In this document: positions 26,753-36,840 of the stretch, piece by piece
Layout of the letters: each line of letters starts with the position of its first letter
How positions within the stretch are numbered: the stretch's first letter is position 1
NCBI RefSeq assembly: GCF_007570825.1
Contig: NZ_SUNB01000001.1
Coordinates: 186,001-250,000 of the forward strand
Direction of reading: 5' to 3'
DNA: 64,000 nt
Source of the DNA: Pleionea sediminis
GTDB lineage: Bacteria > Pseudomonadota > Gammaproteobacteria > Enterobacterales > Kangiellaceae
Translations under genes and position numbers: made by a program
Notes under the pieces: generated by a model
The model's input: the letters and a program-made list of their open reading frames with translations, nothing else
Told to the model about the DNA's origin: nothing
The model's database searches: none

Positions 26753-26767
26753 AATCAAAACAGTTGC

Positions 26768-27121
26768 TTATTTGTTATCAAGCTTCTCTTTGATTCTCGC
26801 TGACTTACCTGAACGTTCACGCAAGTAGTAAAGTTTCGCTTTATTAACTTCACCACGACGTTTCACTTCAATGCTATCAACAAGTGGACTGTAAGTTTGG
26901 AATGTACGCTCAACGCCAACACCCGAAGAAATTTTACGAACAGTAAAAGAAGAGTTTAATCCTCGGTTACGTTTCGCAATAACAACACCTTCAAACGCCT
27001 GTAAACGCTCGCGGTCGCCGTCCTTTACTTTTACCTGAACGACGAGTGTATCACCCGCACCAAACTCAGGGATTTGCTTTTCTGTTTGCTCTTTTTCCAG
27101 TTCAGCGATGATCTTACTCAT
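26768..27121 (-). CDS. rplS: 50S ribosomal protein L19
   Basis: A 117-residue ribosomal protein with the L19 signatures [23 protein letters not shown] (in pieces about residues 23-45) and [22 protein letters not shown]19 sits at the 30S-50S interface. It is the last gene of the rpsP-rimM-trmD-rplS operon, 40 bases after trmD, and is followed by a strong terminator. Confidence 0.98.
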   Translation of the reverse strand: MSKIIAELEKEQTEKQIPEFGAGDTLVVQVKVKDGDRERLQAFEGVVIAKRNRGLNSSFTVRKISSGVGVERTFQTYSPLVDSIEVKRRGEVNKAKLYYLRERSGKSARIKEKLDNK

Positions 27122-27161
27122 GGCCCACTCCTGATTTCACATGTTAAAAAATACTAAAAAA

Positions 27162-27935
27162 TTAATCTTTATCGTACTCAGCTTTGAACTCTGCAAGCAG
27201 TTTTTGTTGCTCAGAAGTCAAATCAAGCTGTTCAAGCAGTTCTGGACGTCTTAACCACGTTCTTCCTAATGACTGCTTTAAGCGCCATTGTTCAATCGCA
27301 GCATGATTTCCGCTCAACAATACATCTGGCACTTTTCTACCGTCCAATATTTCTGGACGAGTATAATGTGGACAATCCAGTAAGCCGTCCACAAATGAAT
27401 CTTTCACTGCCGATTCGCTATGTCCTAGCGCACCTGGCACAAAACGAATTGCGGCATCTATCAGCGCCATAGAAGCTAACTCGCCACCGCTCAAAACAAA
27501 ATCGCCTAACGACACTTCCTCGTCAACCTGGCTTTCGATAATTCTCTCATCTACGCCTTCGTATCTACCTGATACTAAGATTAAGCGCTTTCGAGAAACC
27601 AATTGCTCGACTTTGCTCTGATTTAGAGGAGAACCTTGAGGAGACAAATAAACAACATGGCTCTCACCACACATTGTTTCCCGCGCCTTCGCAATTGCTT
27701 TACGAAGTGGTTCAACCATCATCAACATACCGGGTCCACCGCCATAAGGGCGGTCATCTACGGTACGATGCTTGTCTGTTGTATAATCGCGCGGATTAAC
27801 AAAAGAAACATCCACGAGACCATCTTTAATTGCTCGTCCAGTCACTCCGTGCTCAGTTACGGCCCGAAACATTTCCGGAAAGAGCGTCACACAACTGAAA
27901 ACCAGTTCAGCTGTTGTTGAGTTAGAAATCGGCAT
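27162..27935 (-). CDS. trmD: tRNA (guanine37-N1)-methyltransferase
   Basis: The start is set at ATG 27935; a TTG nine bases upstream is in frame. The 257-residue SPOUT methyltransferase has the AdoMet trefoil-knot segment [15 protein letters not shown] and [14 protein letters not shown], and an early VTLFPEMF. It methylates N1 of G37 in tRNAs reading CNN codons, preventing frameshifting. It overlaps the rimM 3' end by 14 bases, consistent with tight coupling in the ribosomal protein operon. Confidence 0.97.
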   Translation of the reverse strand: MPISNSTTAELVFSCVTLFPEMFRAVTEHGVTGRAIKDGLVDVSFVNPRDYTTDKHRTVDDRPYGGGPGMLMMVEPLRKAIAKARETMCGESHVVYLSPQGSPLNQSKVEQLVSRKRLILVSGRYEGVDERIIESQVDEEVSLGDFVLSGGELASMALIDAAIRFVPGALGHSESAVKDSFVDGLLDCPHYTRPEILDGRKVPDVLLSGNHAAIEQWRLKQSLGRTWLRRPELLEQLDLTSEQQKLLAEFKAEYDKD

Positions 27936-28449
27936 CCCACTCAACAGTAATCAATCTGGCGTCTGTATTGACATCAACCACAGCATCTGGAGTAAAAGGA
28001 ACCATACGCTCTTTTCGCTTTTTTCCAGAAGCTTGTTCAGCAGTCTCTCGGACCACGAGAACATCATTTGAGCCTGTTTCAATCAAATGACTGACTTCGC
28101 CGAAAGAGACACCCTCTTGATTAACCACCTGCATCCCTTCCAAATCTCTCCAGTAATATTCATCACTGTCTAAATCAGGAAGCTGGTGCTCAAAAATACC
28201 GATTTGGGTGCCAGCAAGCTCTTCAGCTTGGCTCCTATCTATTATGCCCTCTAACATCGCGCCGATAGTTTTACCTTGCTCTCTGCCACTGAGCAGCTTC
28301 ACAGGCTTCCACTCTCCGCCCAGTTTTAACAACCAAGGGTCATAATCTAAAACTTTCAGGCGTGGCTTGGTGTAAGAAAATATTTTTACCCCACCTTTCA
28401 CGCCAAAGGCTGAAGTTATTTTGCCTATAACGACAATATCTTCAGCCAT
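27922..28449 (-). CDS. rimM: Ribosome maturation factor RimM
   Basis: A 175-residue 16S rRNA processing protein. The N-terminal RimM domain is opened by [20 protein letters not shown], and the PRC-barrel domain includes [13 protein letters not shown] and a typical [13 protein letters not shown] end. It assists 30S head assembly and binds S19. It lies between rpsP and trmD, 25 bases after rpsP. Confidence 0.97.
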   Translation of the reverse strand: MAEDIVVIGKITSAFGVKGGVKIFSYTKPRLKVLDYDPWLLKLGGEWKPVKLLSGREQGKTIGAMLEGIIDRSQAEELAGTQIGIFEHQLPDLDSDEYYWRDLEGMQVVNQEGVSFGEVSHLIETGSNDVLVVRETAEQASGKKRKERMVPFTPDAVVDVNTDARLITVEWDADF

Positions 28450-28474
28450 AACAACTAACCGTCTAACTTATCAG

Positions 28475-28723
28475 TTAAGCAGCTTTGCGAGCAGTTTTGA
28501 TCAACTGTGCAACACGTTCAGATGCTTGAGCGCCTTCACCTACCCAGTGATCAACTCGACCAAGATCAAGGCGTAGTGTCTCTTCTTTTCCACGAGCTAC
28601 TGGATTGAAAAAGCCCAAGCGCTCAATGAAACGTCCATCACGCTTACAGCGTTTGTCTGCTACTACAATGTGGTAAAACGGGCGCTTCTTAGAGCCACCA
28701 CGTGCTAAACGAATGGTAACCAT
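28475..28723 (-). CDS. rpsP: 30S ribosomal protein S16
   Basis: The family start is [21 protein letters not shown], so the ATG at 28723 is used although the frame stays open 72 bases further upstream. The 82-residue product has the expected [14 protein letters not shown] and [14 protein letters not shown] segments. A GAGGA site lies 10 bases upstream. It is the first gene of the rpsP-rimM-trmD-rplS operon. Confidence 0.98.
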   Translation of the reverse strand: MVTIRLARGGSKKRPFYHIVVADKRCKRDGRFIERLGFFNPVARGKEETLRLDLGRVDHWVGEGAQASERVAQLIKTARKAA

Positions 28724-28819
28724 GCGTTTGAAATCCTCTATAGTGTCTTTAGTCCGCTTCTCGCGGGTTATTCTATCAATTGAGGCACCCGACACGGGAC
28801 CTTAATTTAAAGGACGCGC

Positions 28820-28848
28820 ATTTTAGCGCCAAAACATGTTTTTGGAAA
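28820..28848 (-). promoter_or_regulatory. Candidate promoter for the rpsP operon
   Basis: On the minus strand TTTCCA and TAAAAT are separated by 17 bases, giving 4/6 and 5/6 matches to sigma-70 consensus. It lies about 95 bases upstream of the rpsP start, between ffh and rpsP. Confidence 0.45.
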
Positions 28849-28935
28849 CCTTTTTAAACAGAAATTCGAGGTTATTTGAAAACAAACGTCAAAATTCTCC
28901 GAATTTTTCCATAAAAAAAGAAAAGTAAGTGATTG

Positions 28936-30324
28936 CTAACGCATTCCACCACCGAAAGGAGGGAATCCACCTCCCGGAGGCATCATCCCCTTCATACCGC
29001 GCATCATTTTCATCATGCCGCCTTTTCCTTTCATTTTTTTCATCATTTTTTGCATCTGCTTAAACTGCTTAAGCAGGCGGTTAACATCTTGAATTTGTGT
29101 ACCAGACCCCATTGCAATTCTTTTCTTGCGAGATCCTTTAATTAGGTCAGGATGTGAGCGCTCCTTCGGTGTCATAGAATTAATGATCGCTTCCATTTGA
29201 ATCGTCGACTTGTCGTTCATAATCTGCGATTTTGCAGCTTCTGGAATTTGCCCCATGCCTGGCAGCTTATCCATTAACCCAGCCATGCCGCCCATACTTT
29301 TCATTTGCACTAATTGTTCACGGAAATCTTCTAAATCAAATCCTTTGCCTTTAATGACTTTCTTCGCCAATTTTTCAGCTTTTTTCTTATCAACCTTACG
29401 CTCGACTTCTTCGATAAGAGAAAGAACGTCGCCCATTCCTAATATACGCGAAGCAACTCGATCAGGGTGGAAAGGCTCTAAAGCATCGAGCTTTTCTCCA
29501 ACACCTAAGAACTTAATCGGTTTACCGGTAATATGACGAATAGAGAGAGCAGCACCGCCTCGTGCGTCACCGTCTGCTTTGGTGAGTATCACACCAGTTA
29601 AAGCCAAAGCATCGTTGAAGGCTTTTGCTGTATTAGCGGCATCTTGCCCCGTCATACTGTCCACAACAAATAACGTTTCAGTCGGCTTTACACCAGAGTG
29701 CAGCATTTTGATTTCGTTCATCATGTCTTCATCGACCGCTAATCGACCTGCGGTATCAACAATGACAACATCGATGAAGGACTTTTTAGCATGCTCAATG
29801 GCTGCATTAGCAATATCTAAAGGATTTTGATCGGTCGAACTCGGAAAAAACTCAGCTCCAACCTGCCCCGCAACGGTTTCCAGCTGCTTAATGGCAGCTG
29901 GTCGATATACATCGGCGCTGACGACCAATACTGACTTTTTCTCTCGTTCTGACAAATAACGGGCTAATTTACCGGTACTGGTGGTTTTACCCGCGCCTTG
30001 CAAGCCAGCCATTAAAATAACGACGGGAGGTTGGGCTGCAAGATCGAGCGCATCATTAGCCTCTCCCATGGCCTTAACCATCTCATCATTAACAATTTTA
30101 ATGAATGCCTGACCCGGAGATAAGCTTGTTGCCACTTCTTGACCTAAAGCGCGCGTTTTTACAGCATCGATGAAATCTTTGACGACTGGCAATGCGACAT
30201 CGGCCTCTAATAGAGCCATTCTCACTTCGCGAAGAGTGTCTTTAATATTGTCTTCAGTGATGCGCCCTTTGCCGCTAATATTTTTTAAAGTCCGACTCAG
30301 GCGGTCGCTTAGGTTATCAAACAT
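28936..30324 (-). CDS. ffh: Signal recognition particle protein Ffh
   Basis: The 462-residue GTPase targets inner-membrane proteins cotranslationally with 4.5S RNA and FtsY. It has the four-helix N domain (about 1-85), the G domain with GLQGAGKTTS (P-loop), DTAGRLAVDEDM and TKADGDARGG, and a Met-rich M domain ending in a Met/Gly/Lys-rich low-complexity tail. Length agrees with E. coli Ffh. It is divergent from the CcsA-like gene, as in E. coli (ffh/ypjD). Confidence 0.98.
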   Translation of the reverse strand: MFDNLSDRLSRTLKNISGKGRITEDNIKDTLREVRMALLEADVALPVVKDFIDAVKTRALGQEVATSLSPGQAFIKIVNDEMVKAMGEANDALDLAAQPPVVILMAGLQGAGKTTSTGKLARYLSEREKKSVLVVSADVYRPAAIKQLETVAGQVGAEFFPSSTDQNPLDIANAAIEHAKKSFIDVVIVDTAGRLAVDEDMMNEIKMLHSGVKPTETLFVVDSMTGQDAANTAKAFNDALALTGVILTKADGDARGGAALSIRHITGKPIKFLGVGEKLDALEPFHPDRVASRILGMGDVLSLIEEVERKVDKKKAEKLAKKVIKGKGFDLEDFREQLVQMKSMGGMAGLMDKLPGMGQIPEAAKSQIMNDKSTIQMEAIINSMTPKERSHPDLIKGSRKKRIAMGSGTQIQDVNRLLKQFKQMQKMMKKMKGKGGMMKMMRGMKGMMPPGGGFPPFGGGMR

Positions 30325-30459
30325 TGAAAAATCTCTTTCATTATTGATGGTTACAGTGCGAACTCGCTATTATATACTCAAGTAAATTCAAATGCATGGT
30401 ACTTAGTTGCGTGCCAGTAACCAAGCACCCAATTAAATGCCTCTAATTAGATTAATTGA

Positions 30460-31266
30460 ATGGAAAACCCTCTGACTCCTTTGTTTATTAGCGGTATTTT
30501 TACAATATCCTTGTACGTGCTGGTTGTTGCGACATCTTTATTAAAATTGCGAGCTGCACGTAATAGTCCTTCTGGCCTCAATATATTTACCTTGAGCGCG
30601 GTGTTGGTTCATGGGCTGTTCTTATATTTGTTAATTGATCAAACAGAGCGTCAAAATTTGACACTTTTCAATATGATGAGCCTGACCAACTGGCTCGCAA
30701 TGATTGTTCTTTTGATAAACAGCTTTAAGCGCAATGTCACCTTAATGACCAGCATAATTGCGAGCTTTGCGTTACTGAGCTCAGCTCTCGGCATGGCTTA
30801 TCCAGGCGAGCCAGAGGCGCAATTAAGCGGTCAATGGATTACTTTACTGCATATTTTTTCAGCAATAACAGCGACAGGATTTCTCTTGCTGGCAGCCGTT
30901 CAAGCTATCTTGCTAGCTTTTGCAGATATGCGTTTAAAAAGCCATCCAACTCATGTGCCTTCCTACTTTCCACCATTACAAAGTTTGGAAAGCTTTCTAT
31001 TTCAGTGGCTACTCATTGGTTTTATTTTAATGAGCCTATCGCTTGTTATTGCAATATTTTTTCTGCAAGAGGGTTTTTCTAATCAACCTCTGCACAAATC
31101 CGTACTTTCAACACTAGCCTGGTTTACATTTGGAATCCTATTGGTAGGACATCAGTGGAAAGGCTGGCGAGGCATGACTGCAGCAAAATGGACATTAGCG
31201 GGATTTGTCTTACTGTCACTGGGATATTTTGGCAGCAAACTCGTGATTGAACTAATTCTACAATAG
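30460..31266 (+). CDS. ypjD: CcsA/CcmC-like cytochrome c assembly family membrane protein (YpjD)
   Basis: A 268-residue membrane protein with about eight predicted helices and the domain layout of the CcsA-like YpjD family. Conserved His residues occur in TLLHIFSAITATG and GHQWKGWRG, which would suit haem contacts. YpjD is encoded next to ffh and upstream of yfjD in E. coli, as here. Its role is unproven; a haem- or cytochrome-related membrane function is an inference from the family. Confidence 0.85.
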   Translation: MENPLTPLFISGIFTISLYVLVVATSLLKLRAARNSPSGLNIFTLSAVLVHGLFLYLLIDQTERQNLTLFNMMSLTNWLAMIVLLINSFKRNVTLMTSIIASFALLSSALGMAYPGEPEAQLSGQWITLLHIFSAITATGFLLLAAVQAILLAFADMRLKSHPTHVPSYFPPLQSLESFLFQWLLIGFILMSLSLVIAIFFLQEGFSNQPLHKSVLSTLAWFTFGILLVGHQWKGWRGMTAAKWTLAGFVLLSLGYFGSKLVIELILQ

Positions 31267-31348
31267 ACTAGCGATGACAAATGGCATCCTTTAAAATGAA
31301 AGCCTGAGTCGCTTGAACCCACTATATTGAATAAGAGAACTCGAATCT

Positions 31349-32626
31349 TTGGACGAATTATCGACGAGTAGTCTGATACTCAGCTTTATTGCTCTACTGT
31401 TTCTTTCCGCATTCTTTTCCAGTTCAGAAACAGGCATGATGTCGATCAACCGTTATCGGCTTAAAAATCGCGTAAAGAAAAATCACCGAGCAGCCCGTCT
31501 GGTTAGCAATTTATTGAAAAGACCTGATCGGCTGATTGGAATTATCTTGATTGGCAATAATCTTGTTAATATTTTAGCTACCATGGTGGCTACAGTTCTA
31601 GCCATTCGATTTTGGGGTGAGTATGGCGAATTTATTTTGCCGTTCGTCCTTACGATCGTTGTTCTCATCTTCGCTGAAGTCACTCCCAAAACGTTAGCAG
31701 CAATAAAACCTGAGCGCATAGCCTTTCCAGCTTCCTTTATTTTAACACCGTTACTCAAATTACTAACGCCGTTCGTAATGATTGTAAACTCAATTTCCAA
31801 TGGCCTTTTGAAATTATTTGGCATTAGCGTACACAGCCAACAAGGCGATGACTTGAGCTCAGAAGAACTGCGAACCGTTGTAAATGAAGCGGGAAGTATG
31901 ATACCGAAACGTCACCAAAATATGCTATTAAGCATTCTCGATTTAGAGCACGCCACGGTTGAAGACATCATGGTTCCTAAAAATGAGATTACTGGCGTTG
32001 ATTTGGATGAGGATATCAATGACCTGATCAAACAGCTCAGAAATGCACAACATACTCGTTTGCCGGTTTATGTTGACAGTATCGATCAAGTTAAAGGAAT
32101 GTTACATGCTCGACATATCGCAAATTTGATGAGCAGAGATATTGAAGAGATCACCAAAGAAGCCATCCTAGAGCTAATGACTCCGGTTTACTTTGTTCCT
32201 GAGGGTACACCATTAAACACACAGCTTTTAAAGTTCCAACGAAAAAAACAGCGAATTGGAATGGTGGTCGATGAATATGGCGATATCCAGGGACTCGTAA
32301 CTATAGAAGACATTCTTGAAGAAATTGTAGGTGAATTTACCACCGATTTCGCAGCAACGACGTCCAAAGACATTCATCCTCAGGAAGACGGCAGCTTCAT
32401 GATTGATGGCACAGTCACTATTCGAGACTTAAATAAAACACTTAAAATGGATTTACCGACAGATGGCCCCAAAACACTTAGTGGTCTTATAATCGAATAC
32501 TTGGAGACAATTCCTCAACCAGGTACCGGGTTGAAACTAGAAAGTTACCCCATTGAAATTTTACAGATTAAAGGAAATTTGATTAAAAGCGTAAAGCTAT
32601 GGACAGAATGGAAAGAAACAGCCTAA
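31349..32626 (+). CDS. yfjD: HlyC/CorC family CBS-domain transporter (YfjD-like)
   Basis: A 425-residue protein with an N-terminal DUF21 membrane domain of about four helices (about 5-180, including the early FFSSSETGMMSINRYRLKNR). Two CBS domains follow (about 200-330; MVPKNEITGVD and VVDEYGDIQGLVTIEDILEEIVGE). A CorC_HlyC domain lies at the C-terminus (about 345-425). The family is linked to Mg/Co ion transport or extrusion. The start is a TTG at 31349 with an AAGAGA-like site; no nearby ATG would retain the first membrane helix. It follows ypjD, the usual order. Confidence 0.92.
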   Translation: MDELSTSSLILSFIALLFLSAFFSSSETGMMSINRYRLKNRVKKNHRAARLVSNLLKRPDRLIGIILIGNNLVNILATMVATVLAIRFWGEYGEFILPFVLTIVVLIFAEVTPKTLAAIKPERIAFPASFILTPLLKLLTPFVMIVNSISNGLLKLFGISVHSQQGDDLSSEELRTVVNEAGSMIPKRHQNMLLSILDLEHATVEDIMVPKNEITGVDLDEDINDLIKQLRNAQHTRLPVYVDSIDQVKGMLHARHIANLMSRDIEEITKEAILELMTPVYFVPEGTPLNTQLLKFQRKKQRIGMVVDEYGDIQGLVTIEDILEEIVGEFTTDFAATTSKDIHPQEDGSFMIDGTVTIRDLNKTLKMDLPTDGPKTLSGLIIEYLETIPQPGTGLKLESYPIEILQIKGNLIKSVKLWTEWKETA

Positions 32627-32704
32627 TAAAGATTTTCTAAAATTATTCATTTATCTTCTAGGCAGGTATAAAAATATTTGACTCAAATTAAATCACAACT
32701 TCTT

Positions 32705-33535
32705 TTAGTTGATGATTTTACTTGAGCTGTCTTGTAAGAAGTTTGCAATCCATTTCCAAAAGTCTTTTCCCGCCAATCCAACTAAGTTATTGTGATTGCC
32801 ACCTTTGACAACTCGAAAGACTTTTTTACCAAGAAACGCTTCATAGAGCGCTTGCCCTTGCTCAATCGGAATAACTTGATCATTATTTCCATGAATAAAC
32901 AAAATTGGGCTCGAAATATTTTTCAATTTCTCAATCGAATTAAATGGTATTTTGTCGGGCCTGATAAACCACCCAAGCCCCATCCTTTCAGCCATCTCCC
33001 TTCCACTTTGCAATGGAGTAACCAAAATCAATCCTTTTAAAGTATTGCGATGTTGAGCCACATTAATGGCCACAGCACTACCAATTGACCGTCCATAAAT
33101 CACAATTTTCTTATCATCCCAACCGAGTTTAGTGTTCACGAAATGAAGTGCGGCTGCCGCATCCTCATAAACGCCTTGCTCACTTGGCTCTCCTTCACTG
33201 TTTCCATAGCCGCGATAGCTAAGGAGTAAAACTTCTAATCCTAAATTTCTAAATTGTTTGACGTGTTCAATTCTTTGATAGGCATTACCTGCATTGCCGT
33301 GAAAATAAACGAGGATACTATCAGCATTTTTATTTTTTAAATGAAATGCTTGAAGCCGAATACCCTCCTTAGTTTCGATAACAACTTCTTCAATGTTATC
33401 TTCGCTAATAAAAGTTTGTTCACTTTGTTTCATTGGATGAAAAGCAAAGTGACTTACTAAAAGATCATTAAAACCAAATGCAATCGCAACAAGGATTATT
33501 GACAAGAGTATCAGTCGAATTAAAGATTTCAGCAT
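32705..33535 (-). CDS. Membrane-anchored alpha/beta hydrolase (BEM46/ABHD13-like)
   Basis: A 276-residue protein with one N-terminal membrane or signal helix (about 5-22) and an alpha/beta hydrolase fold. The nucleophile elbow is GRSIGSA, the oxyanion region is YFHGNAGN, and the triad His is in GGNHNNL with Asp in the preceding FIHGNNDQVI. This arrangement matches the BEM46/ABHD13 family of serine hydrolases with unclear substrates. Its 3' end is convergent with the YfjD-like gene. Confidence 0.85.
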   Translation of the reverse strand: MLKSLIRLILLSIILVAIAFGFNDLLVSHFAFHPMKQSEQTFISEDNIEEVVIETKEGIRLQAFHLKNKNADSILVYFHGNAGNAYQRIEHVKQFRNLGLEVLLLSYRGYGNSEGEPSEQGVYEDAAAALHFVNTKLGWDDKKIVIYGRSIGSAVAINVAQHRNTLKGLILVTPLQSGREMAERMGLGWFIRPDKIPFNSIEKLKNISSPILFIHGNNDQVIPIEQGQALYEAFLGKKVFRVVKGGNHNNLVGLAGKDFWKWIANFLQDSSSKIIN

Positions 33536-33660
33536 ATCAAATATACTTTCAGATAAGAAAACTTACGCTTTTGGCGTTACTAAAATGGCACTTTTCAATA
33601 AGCATTGGAGCTATATATCAATCTTTTACTATCCGATTTATCCTTTAAGACTCAATGTCA

Positions 33661-34992
33661 TTATTGTCGAAAAATAACCGCTCCAGATGTTGCAATGGAT
33701 GACTCATCAATTGAGCCGATTAGCATTTCATCTTCCACCGATACCAATGTCGTTTCTGTCACTTGATTTTCCAACTGATACTTTCCAGAAAGCTCAACAC
33801 AGACTCGATGATAATTGGGTGTGTGACCAACGTATCGGACTTTACCGTTATCCAACATTTTTGGAGAACCTTCCCAGAGTACAGAAACCTTTTGACCCAC
33901 TTGATCTTGTAGAGCGCTTGTTTTTAATTGAGACGCCAATTGATGCAATCTTAAGCTTCGTTCCTTTTTAACGCTTTTATCAACGTGATTTGCCAATCTC
34001 GCAGCCTTAGTTCCCTCTCTCGGTGAATAAGAAAAAATATGAATATGACCAAATCCTATTTGTTCAATGTAAGCTAGAGATCGTTCAAACTCTTCATCCG
34101 TTTCGCCAGGAAAACCAACAATAATATCTGTTGTCACGTTGAATCCTGGAATTTTCTCTCGGGCTTGCGTCACCAATCGCTCAAACTCCTCAGTTTTACA
34201 CCGTCGAGCCATTCGTCGTAAGACACTATCAGTACCACTTTGCAATGGTAAGTGCATGTGGGGCATCACACGAGGGTTTTCAAATAAAGTAAAGAAGTCT
34301 TCAGGCAAATCCCATGGCTCCACCGAAGCAAAACGAATTCGAGGTATTTCAGTTTCTTTTAAAATACGCCGAACAAGACTGAATAAGTCAGAGTCAATAT
34401 CGCTACCATAACCACCAACATGAACACCGGCAATGACAATTTCTTGAACCCCTTCTCTTACATGCTGGTTAACTTCATCAATGATAGATTCTTCGGTGCG
34501 ACTTCGCTCTTCTCCACGAGCAACAGTAACGATACAAAATGTACATCGGTAACGGCAACCATCTTGCACTTTAATAAACGCTCTTTCTTTGTTTCGCGCA
34601 AATAATGCGGGAGCGCCAGGTTCTGATGCCATTGCCGGCATTGTTGGTAATTCAAGTACAGCTTGTGTTTTCTCGACCAAAGAGTCTTTCTCGGTATTAG
34701 GAACAACCAAGTCAACACCTAATAGCTCGTTGGCTTGCTCCTCTTCAAGCGACGCGTAACACCCCGTAACAACCATTTTTGCCGAAGGATTTTTTCGGTG
34801 ATGCTTACGAATAATCTGACGAGATTTTCGCGCTGCCTCTCCAGTTACAGCACAGGTATTAACAACCATGACTGCTGCATCATCTGGCATAGGTGTTAAC
34901 GAGTAACCTATCGCTTGATATTCTTGAGCCCATCGTTGTAATTCAGCTTCGTTTAAACGACAACCTAATGCGGTTAAAAAAACTTTACTCAT
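33661..34992 (-). CDS. mtaB: tRNA (N6-threonylcarbamoyladenosine37-C2)-methylthiotransferase MtaB
   Basis: The start at 34992 is chosen because MSKVFLTALGC matches the usual N-terminus; the frame stays open 24 bases upstream. The 443-residue radical SAM enzyme has the N-terminal Cys set (Cys11, Cys47, Cys78) for one [4Fe-4S] cluster, the radical SAM CxxxCxxC (146-153) for the other, and a C-terminal TRAM-like region. It adds a methylthio group to t6A37 of tRNAs. The 5' end overlaps the M61 peptidase stop by 8 bases. Confidence 0.93.
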   Translation of the reverse strand: MSKVFLTALGCRLNEAELQRWAQEYQAIGYSLTPMPDDAAVMVVNTCAVTGEAARKSRQIIRKHHRKNPSAKMVVTGCYASLEEEQANELLGVDLVVPNTEKDSLVEKTQAVLELPTMPAMASEPGAPALFARNKERAFIKVQDGCRYRCTFCIVTVARGEERSRTEESIIDEVNQHVREGVQEIVIAGVHVGGYGSDIDSDLFSLVRRILKETEIPRIRFASVEPWDLPEDFFTLFENPRVMPHMHLPLQSGTDSVLRRMARRCKTEEFERLVTQAREKIPGFNVTTDIIVGFPGETDEEFERSLAYIEQIGFGHIHIFSYSPREGTKAARLANHVDKSVKKERSLRLHQLASQLKTSALQDQVGQKVSVLWEGSPKMLDNGKVRYVGHTPNYHRVCVELSGKYQLENQVTETTLVSVEDEMLIGSIDESSIATSGAVIFRQ

Positions 34993-36793
34993 TGGTTTGT
35001 GTCTCTTTCTTATCATCCTTTTCGATTAAATCATGTCCGGTCCAGTCCTTGTACCTTTTCTGCTGCTCTTCGGAAGCATCCTTATTAACAACCACATTTA
35101 AGTTTTTATTCTCGTTTTTCTCTACATCGACGCTTAGCTCGAATAATTCATCGCGACGAAAAAAATGAATGTTCACTTCACTATCCACTTTAAGAGCATC
35201 GAGACGCTGCTCAATATTTTTATTGGTTAATCGCATACCGTCGAATGAAATCAAAACGTCATCAATTGTTAAACCAGCTTCCCAAGCTGCGGAACCCTTG
35301 CGAACTCGAGTGACTTTCAAGGAATCATCGTAGGAGAGCCCTAAATCGATGGTCTGTTTATCACTTGTTTTTCTTTCTATTTGGAGTCCCACGAAATCCA
35401 ACAACAATGAAAAGTCGATTTTTTCTGTTCCTGCAATGTGAGACTCCCAAAAGTTACTAAAGTCTTTATCGGTCAGCTCATTAACAATCGTCAAAAAATC
35501 TTTTTCTGAATATCCTTTACCCGGTAATGGATACAGCTCGTAAAGTCTCCGATGTACATCTTCTAAGGACTTTTCACCTGCCGTTGCTCTTTGAATTTCA
35601 AAGTCAAGCAACCAACTAACTAAAGAGCCTTTGCGATAGATGTTAACACTGTGATTAATGGTAAAGTCATTTGTCGACTCAATCCAATTATAAAAACTAG
35701 CCTCAGAGATGGACTGAACTTCGCGACCAGGTCTATTTAAGTACCGCTCAATACCCTTCGCCAAATCTTTGTGAAACTCGTCTTGAGTCATTATTCCTGC
35801 TCGACGAGTCAATAGCGTATCAAAGTAACTGGTTGTTCCCTCTGCCACCCATAATAATGTCGTATAGTTTTCTTTTTGAAAGTCGTAAGGAACTAGTCCT
35901 TCAGGTCGGTAAGCTTTAACATTCCAGGTATGCACCAACTCATGCGCAGCGGTTGTCATAAAATCAATGTAGTCTTCACGCGATGCAAACTTGTCTCTTT
36001 GCCGTTGAATTATCGTCGAGTTAATGTGCTCTGTTGCCCCTCTTGGTCCACTCGTTGCGTGCACCATATAAAGATATCTAGAATAAGGAAATGCTCCCCA
36101 TACTTTTTCGACTTCAGCATCCAACTTAATCAAATCCTTGATAATCTTTGTTTCGTCGTAATTTCCACGTCCCCAAAATAAAATTTCGTATTGTCGCTCA
36201 CCCGCTGAAAATTCATGAAAACTATGAATTCCAGTTTCAATAGGCGAGTCAATCAATATATCGTAATTCCCCGCGCGAAAAACGTGTCGTCCGACCGACT
36301 CCATACCAGAACGTGATCGCCATTCTGTTGGAACATCTAAAGATACCGTTAAAGGTTCATCGCGAAACGTTGGGCTGTACATAAAAACGGCTGAAGCATC
36401 TAAAAACGCGTGTGTTTCATCGATGACGCTGGTTCGTCGACCAATATTATTGGCATAGATCTGATAGGTAATTTTAGTCGCCTTCCCTTCCGACAGCACT
36501 TGCCAGCTGGCTTTATCGATCATGGACCACTCAAGCGGCTCACCCGTCAGAGTAGTCGCCGAAAATTCCCGGACATTTTTTGAGAGATCTAAAATATGAT
36601 AGTAGCCGCTACGCCAAACAGGCATTTTGATTTCAAGCATTGACTCAGTATGAGCAGGAAACTTAATTGTCACCTTAGCCAAATGATGCACTGGCTGATT
36701 AATATCAATGTGATACTCAATATCTTGTCTGGCTTCCACACAGCTCAATGTGACGCTTAATAAAAACAGATAAATCAAAAACTTATACATCAA
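34985..36793 (-). CDS. M61-family peptidase with PDZ domain, exported
   Basis: A 602-residue protein with a signal peptide (cleavage near residue 21), a beta-rich N-terminal domain, a gluzincin catalytic domain with HELVH (TTAAHELVHTWN) and the nearby WVAEGTTSYFD glutamate region, and a C-terminal PDZ domain (about 485-560, VRKGSAAWEAGL and LISFDGMRL). This is the M61 glycyl-aminopeptidase layout. It probably acts in the periplasm on peptides or proteins. It lies immediately upstream of mtaB and downstream of the glycosyltransferase gene. Confidence 0.92.
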   Translation of the reverse strand: MMYKFLIYLFLLSVTLSCVEARQDIEYHIDINQPVHHLAKVTIKFPAHTESMLEIKMPVWRSGYYHILDLSKNVREFSATTLTGEPLEWSMIDKASWQVLSEGKATKITYQIYANNIGRRTSVIDETHAFLDASAVFMYSPTFRDEPLTVSLDVPTEWRSRSGMESVGRHVFRAGNYDILIDSPIETGIHSFHEFSAGERQYEILFWGRGNYDETKIIKDLIKLDAEVEKVWGAFPYSRYLYMVHATSGPRGATEHINSTIIQRQRDKFASREDYIDFMTTAAHELVHTWNVKAYRPEGLVPYDFQKENYTTLLWVAEGTTSYFDTLLTRRAGIMTQDEFHKDLAKGIERYLNRPGREVQSISEASFYNWIESTNDFTINHSVNIYRKGSLVSWLLDFEIQRATAGEKSLEDVHRRLYELYPLPGKGYSEKDFLTIVNELTDKDFSNFWESHIAGTEKIDFSLLLDFVGLQIERKTSDKQTIDLGLSYDDSLKVTRVRKGSAAWEAGLTIDDVLISFDGMRLTNKNIEQRLDALKVDSEVNIHFFRRDELFELSVDVEKNENKNLNVVVNKDASEEQQKRYKDWTGHDLIEKDDKKETQTNE

Positions 36794-36840
36794 AAAACCT
36801 GGCGACTAGTTGTGAGCGCGCTATTGTATCAAAAACATAC

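Noticed and set aside
28885-28915. Terminator after ffh
   Set aside because: AAAATTC/GAATTTT forms only a weak A/T stem with no T-tract on the minus strand, so I did not list it.
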